This document shows, one piece after another, positions 5,104 through 5,549 of a stretch of 5,549 nt of DNA (positions are counted from its first letter, which is position 1; every line of letters starts with the position of its first letter). The DNA comes from Microbacterium sp. (GTDB lineage: Bacteria; Actinomycetota; Actinomycetes; Actinomycetales; Microbacteriaceae). The notes beneath the pieces are model-generated. The model had not been told where the DNA came from and searched no databases. It saw only the letters and a program-made list of their open reading frames with translations. A program made the translations under genes and the position numbers. The DNA is taken from assembly GCA_031286555.1 (NCBI GenBank), contig JAITUD010000475.1, positions 1-5,549 of the forward strand, in the 5' to 3' direction.

Positions 5104-5549
5104 GTGGGCGATCACATCGCCCTGCTGGCCAACCCGCACGCCGGTAAGGGGCGAGGGCACGATGCCGCGGATGCCGCACTCGCGCACCTGCGTGCGCGTG
5201 GCGCCGAGGTGCGGACCTATGCCGGACGTTCCGCGAAGGAGACCGCCGCGCTGGCGGCACGGGCCGTCGCGGCGCATCCGCGCGTGCTGGTCGTGGTCGG
5301 CGGCGATGGCACGCTCTCCGGCATCCTCGATGCGGTCCGCGGCGCGGACGTGCCGATCGCGCTGGTCGCGGCGGGCACGGGCAACGACCTGGCCCGCGCG
5401 CTCGGGCTTCCCCGGCATGATGCGGCCGCCGCGGCGGAACTCGCCCTCACCGGCGTCGCGCGCCGGATCGACGTCGGCGAGATCCGAACTCCCGGCGGCA
5501 GCACCCCGTTCCTCACCGTCGCGGCGCTCGGCTTCGACGCCAAGGTCAG
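5104..5549 (+). CDS. Diacylglycerol kinase-family lipid kinase, C-terminus cut by window edge
   Basis: The first 148 codons are present from a GTG one base after the preceding stop. The frame opens MGDHIALLANPHAGKG, with the N-P-x-A-G-K-G nucleotide-binding start of the DAGK catalytic family. GGDGT follows at residues 66-70 and GTGND at 91-95, two hallmark motifs of DgkB/YegS/sphingosine-kinase-like enzymes. ALGFDAKV at the window edge matches the conserved stretch that follows. Complete members have about 290-330 residues, so roughly half is outside the window. The family transfers phosphate from ATP to diacylglycerol or related lipids at the membrane face, yielding phosphatidic acid or analogues. 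Placement directly behind the AGPS-like gene suggests that both act on the same lipid class. The exact lipid substrate cannot be told from this part. Confidence 0.92.
   Translation, partial: MGDHIALLANPHAGKGRGHDAADAALAHLRARGAEVRTYAGRSAKETAALAARAVAAHPRVLVVVGGDGTLSGILDAVRGADVPIALVAAGTGNDLARALGLPRHDAAAAAELALTGVARRIDVGEIRTPGGSTPFLTVAALGFDAKV

Noticed and set aside
1..5549. Mobile element, CRISPR array, tRNA or rRNA, toxin-antitoxin or phage-related gene
   Set aside because: I read both strands and saw no transposase or integrase motif, direct-repeat array, cloverleaf or small paired gene. Base composition is even across the window, and the genes are packed as in ordinary chromosome.

Overview
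The window is a dense, high-GC (roughly 69% by eye) bacterial chromosomal segment. Its codons end almost always in G or C, GTG starts are used, and two genes may begin at or very near their own transcription start. Together with the gene families present, this points to an actinobacterium, most likely Microbacteriaceae (Microbacterium-like). That placement is inferred from style and gene content, not from a marker gene. I see no RNA gene, mobile element, CRISPR array or gene-free stretch above 300 bases.

Layout. Four genes lie on the minus strand and two on the plus strand, around a divergent junction near 3463-3482. Reading leftward from the junction: a TetR-family regulator (3462-2854), then glpD, an FAD-dependent glycerol-3-phosphate dehydrogenase (2857-1397) whose start overlaps the regulator's stop by four bases. 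Next come a small membrane-anchored SPFH/band 7 protein (1328-654) and a second TetR-family regulator (608-1, cut by the window edge). Reading rightward: an FAD-dependent enzyme of the alkylglycerone-phosphate synthase (AGPS) type (3483-5102), followed after one base by a diacylglycerol-kinase-family lipid kinase (5104 onward, cut by the window edge).

How the genes fit together. GlpD makes dihydroxyacetone phosphate from glycerol-3-phosphate. The AGPS-like enzyme belongs to a family that acts on acyl-dihydroxyacetone phosphate in eukaryotic ether-lipid synthesis, and it keeps the residues I recall as catalytic there. The kinase family phosphorylates diacylglycerol or related lipids. The locus therefore reads as a glycerophosphate/lipid module split over two divergent transcripts. 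A 17-base near-perfect palindrome (3461-3477) fills most of the 20-base junction and overlaps the regulator's own GTG start and the putative -10 elements in both directions. It is the obvious operator through which the TetR protein could control both arms.

Other points of interest are a perfect 12-base palindrome over the start codon of the leftmost regulator, a shortened C-terminal domain in GlpD, and a marked excess of the hexamer GGATGC/GCATCC (25 copies counted).
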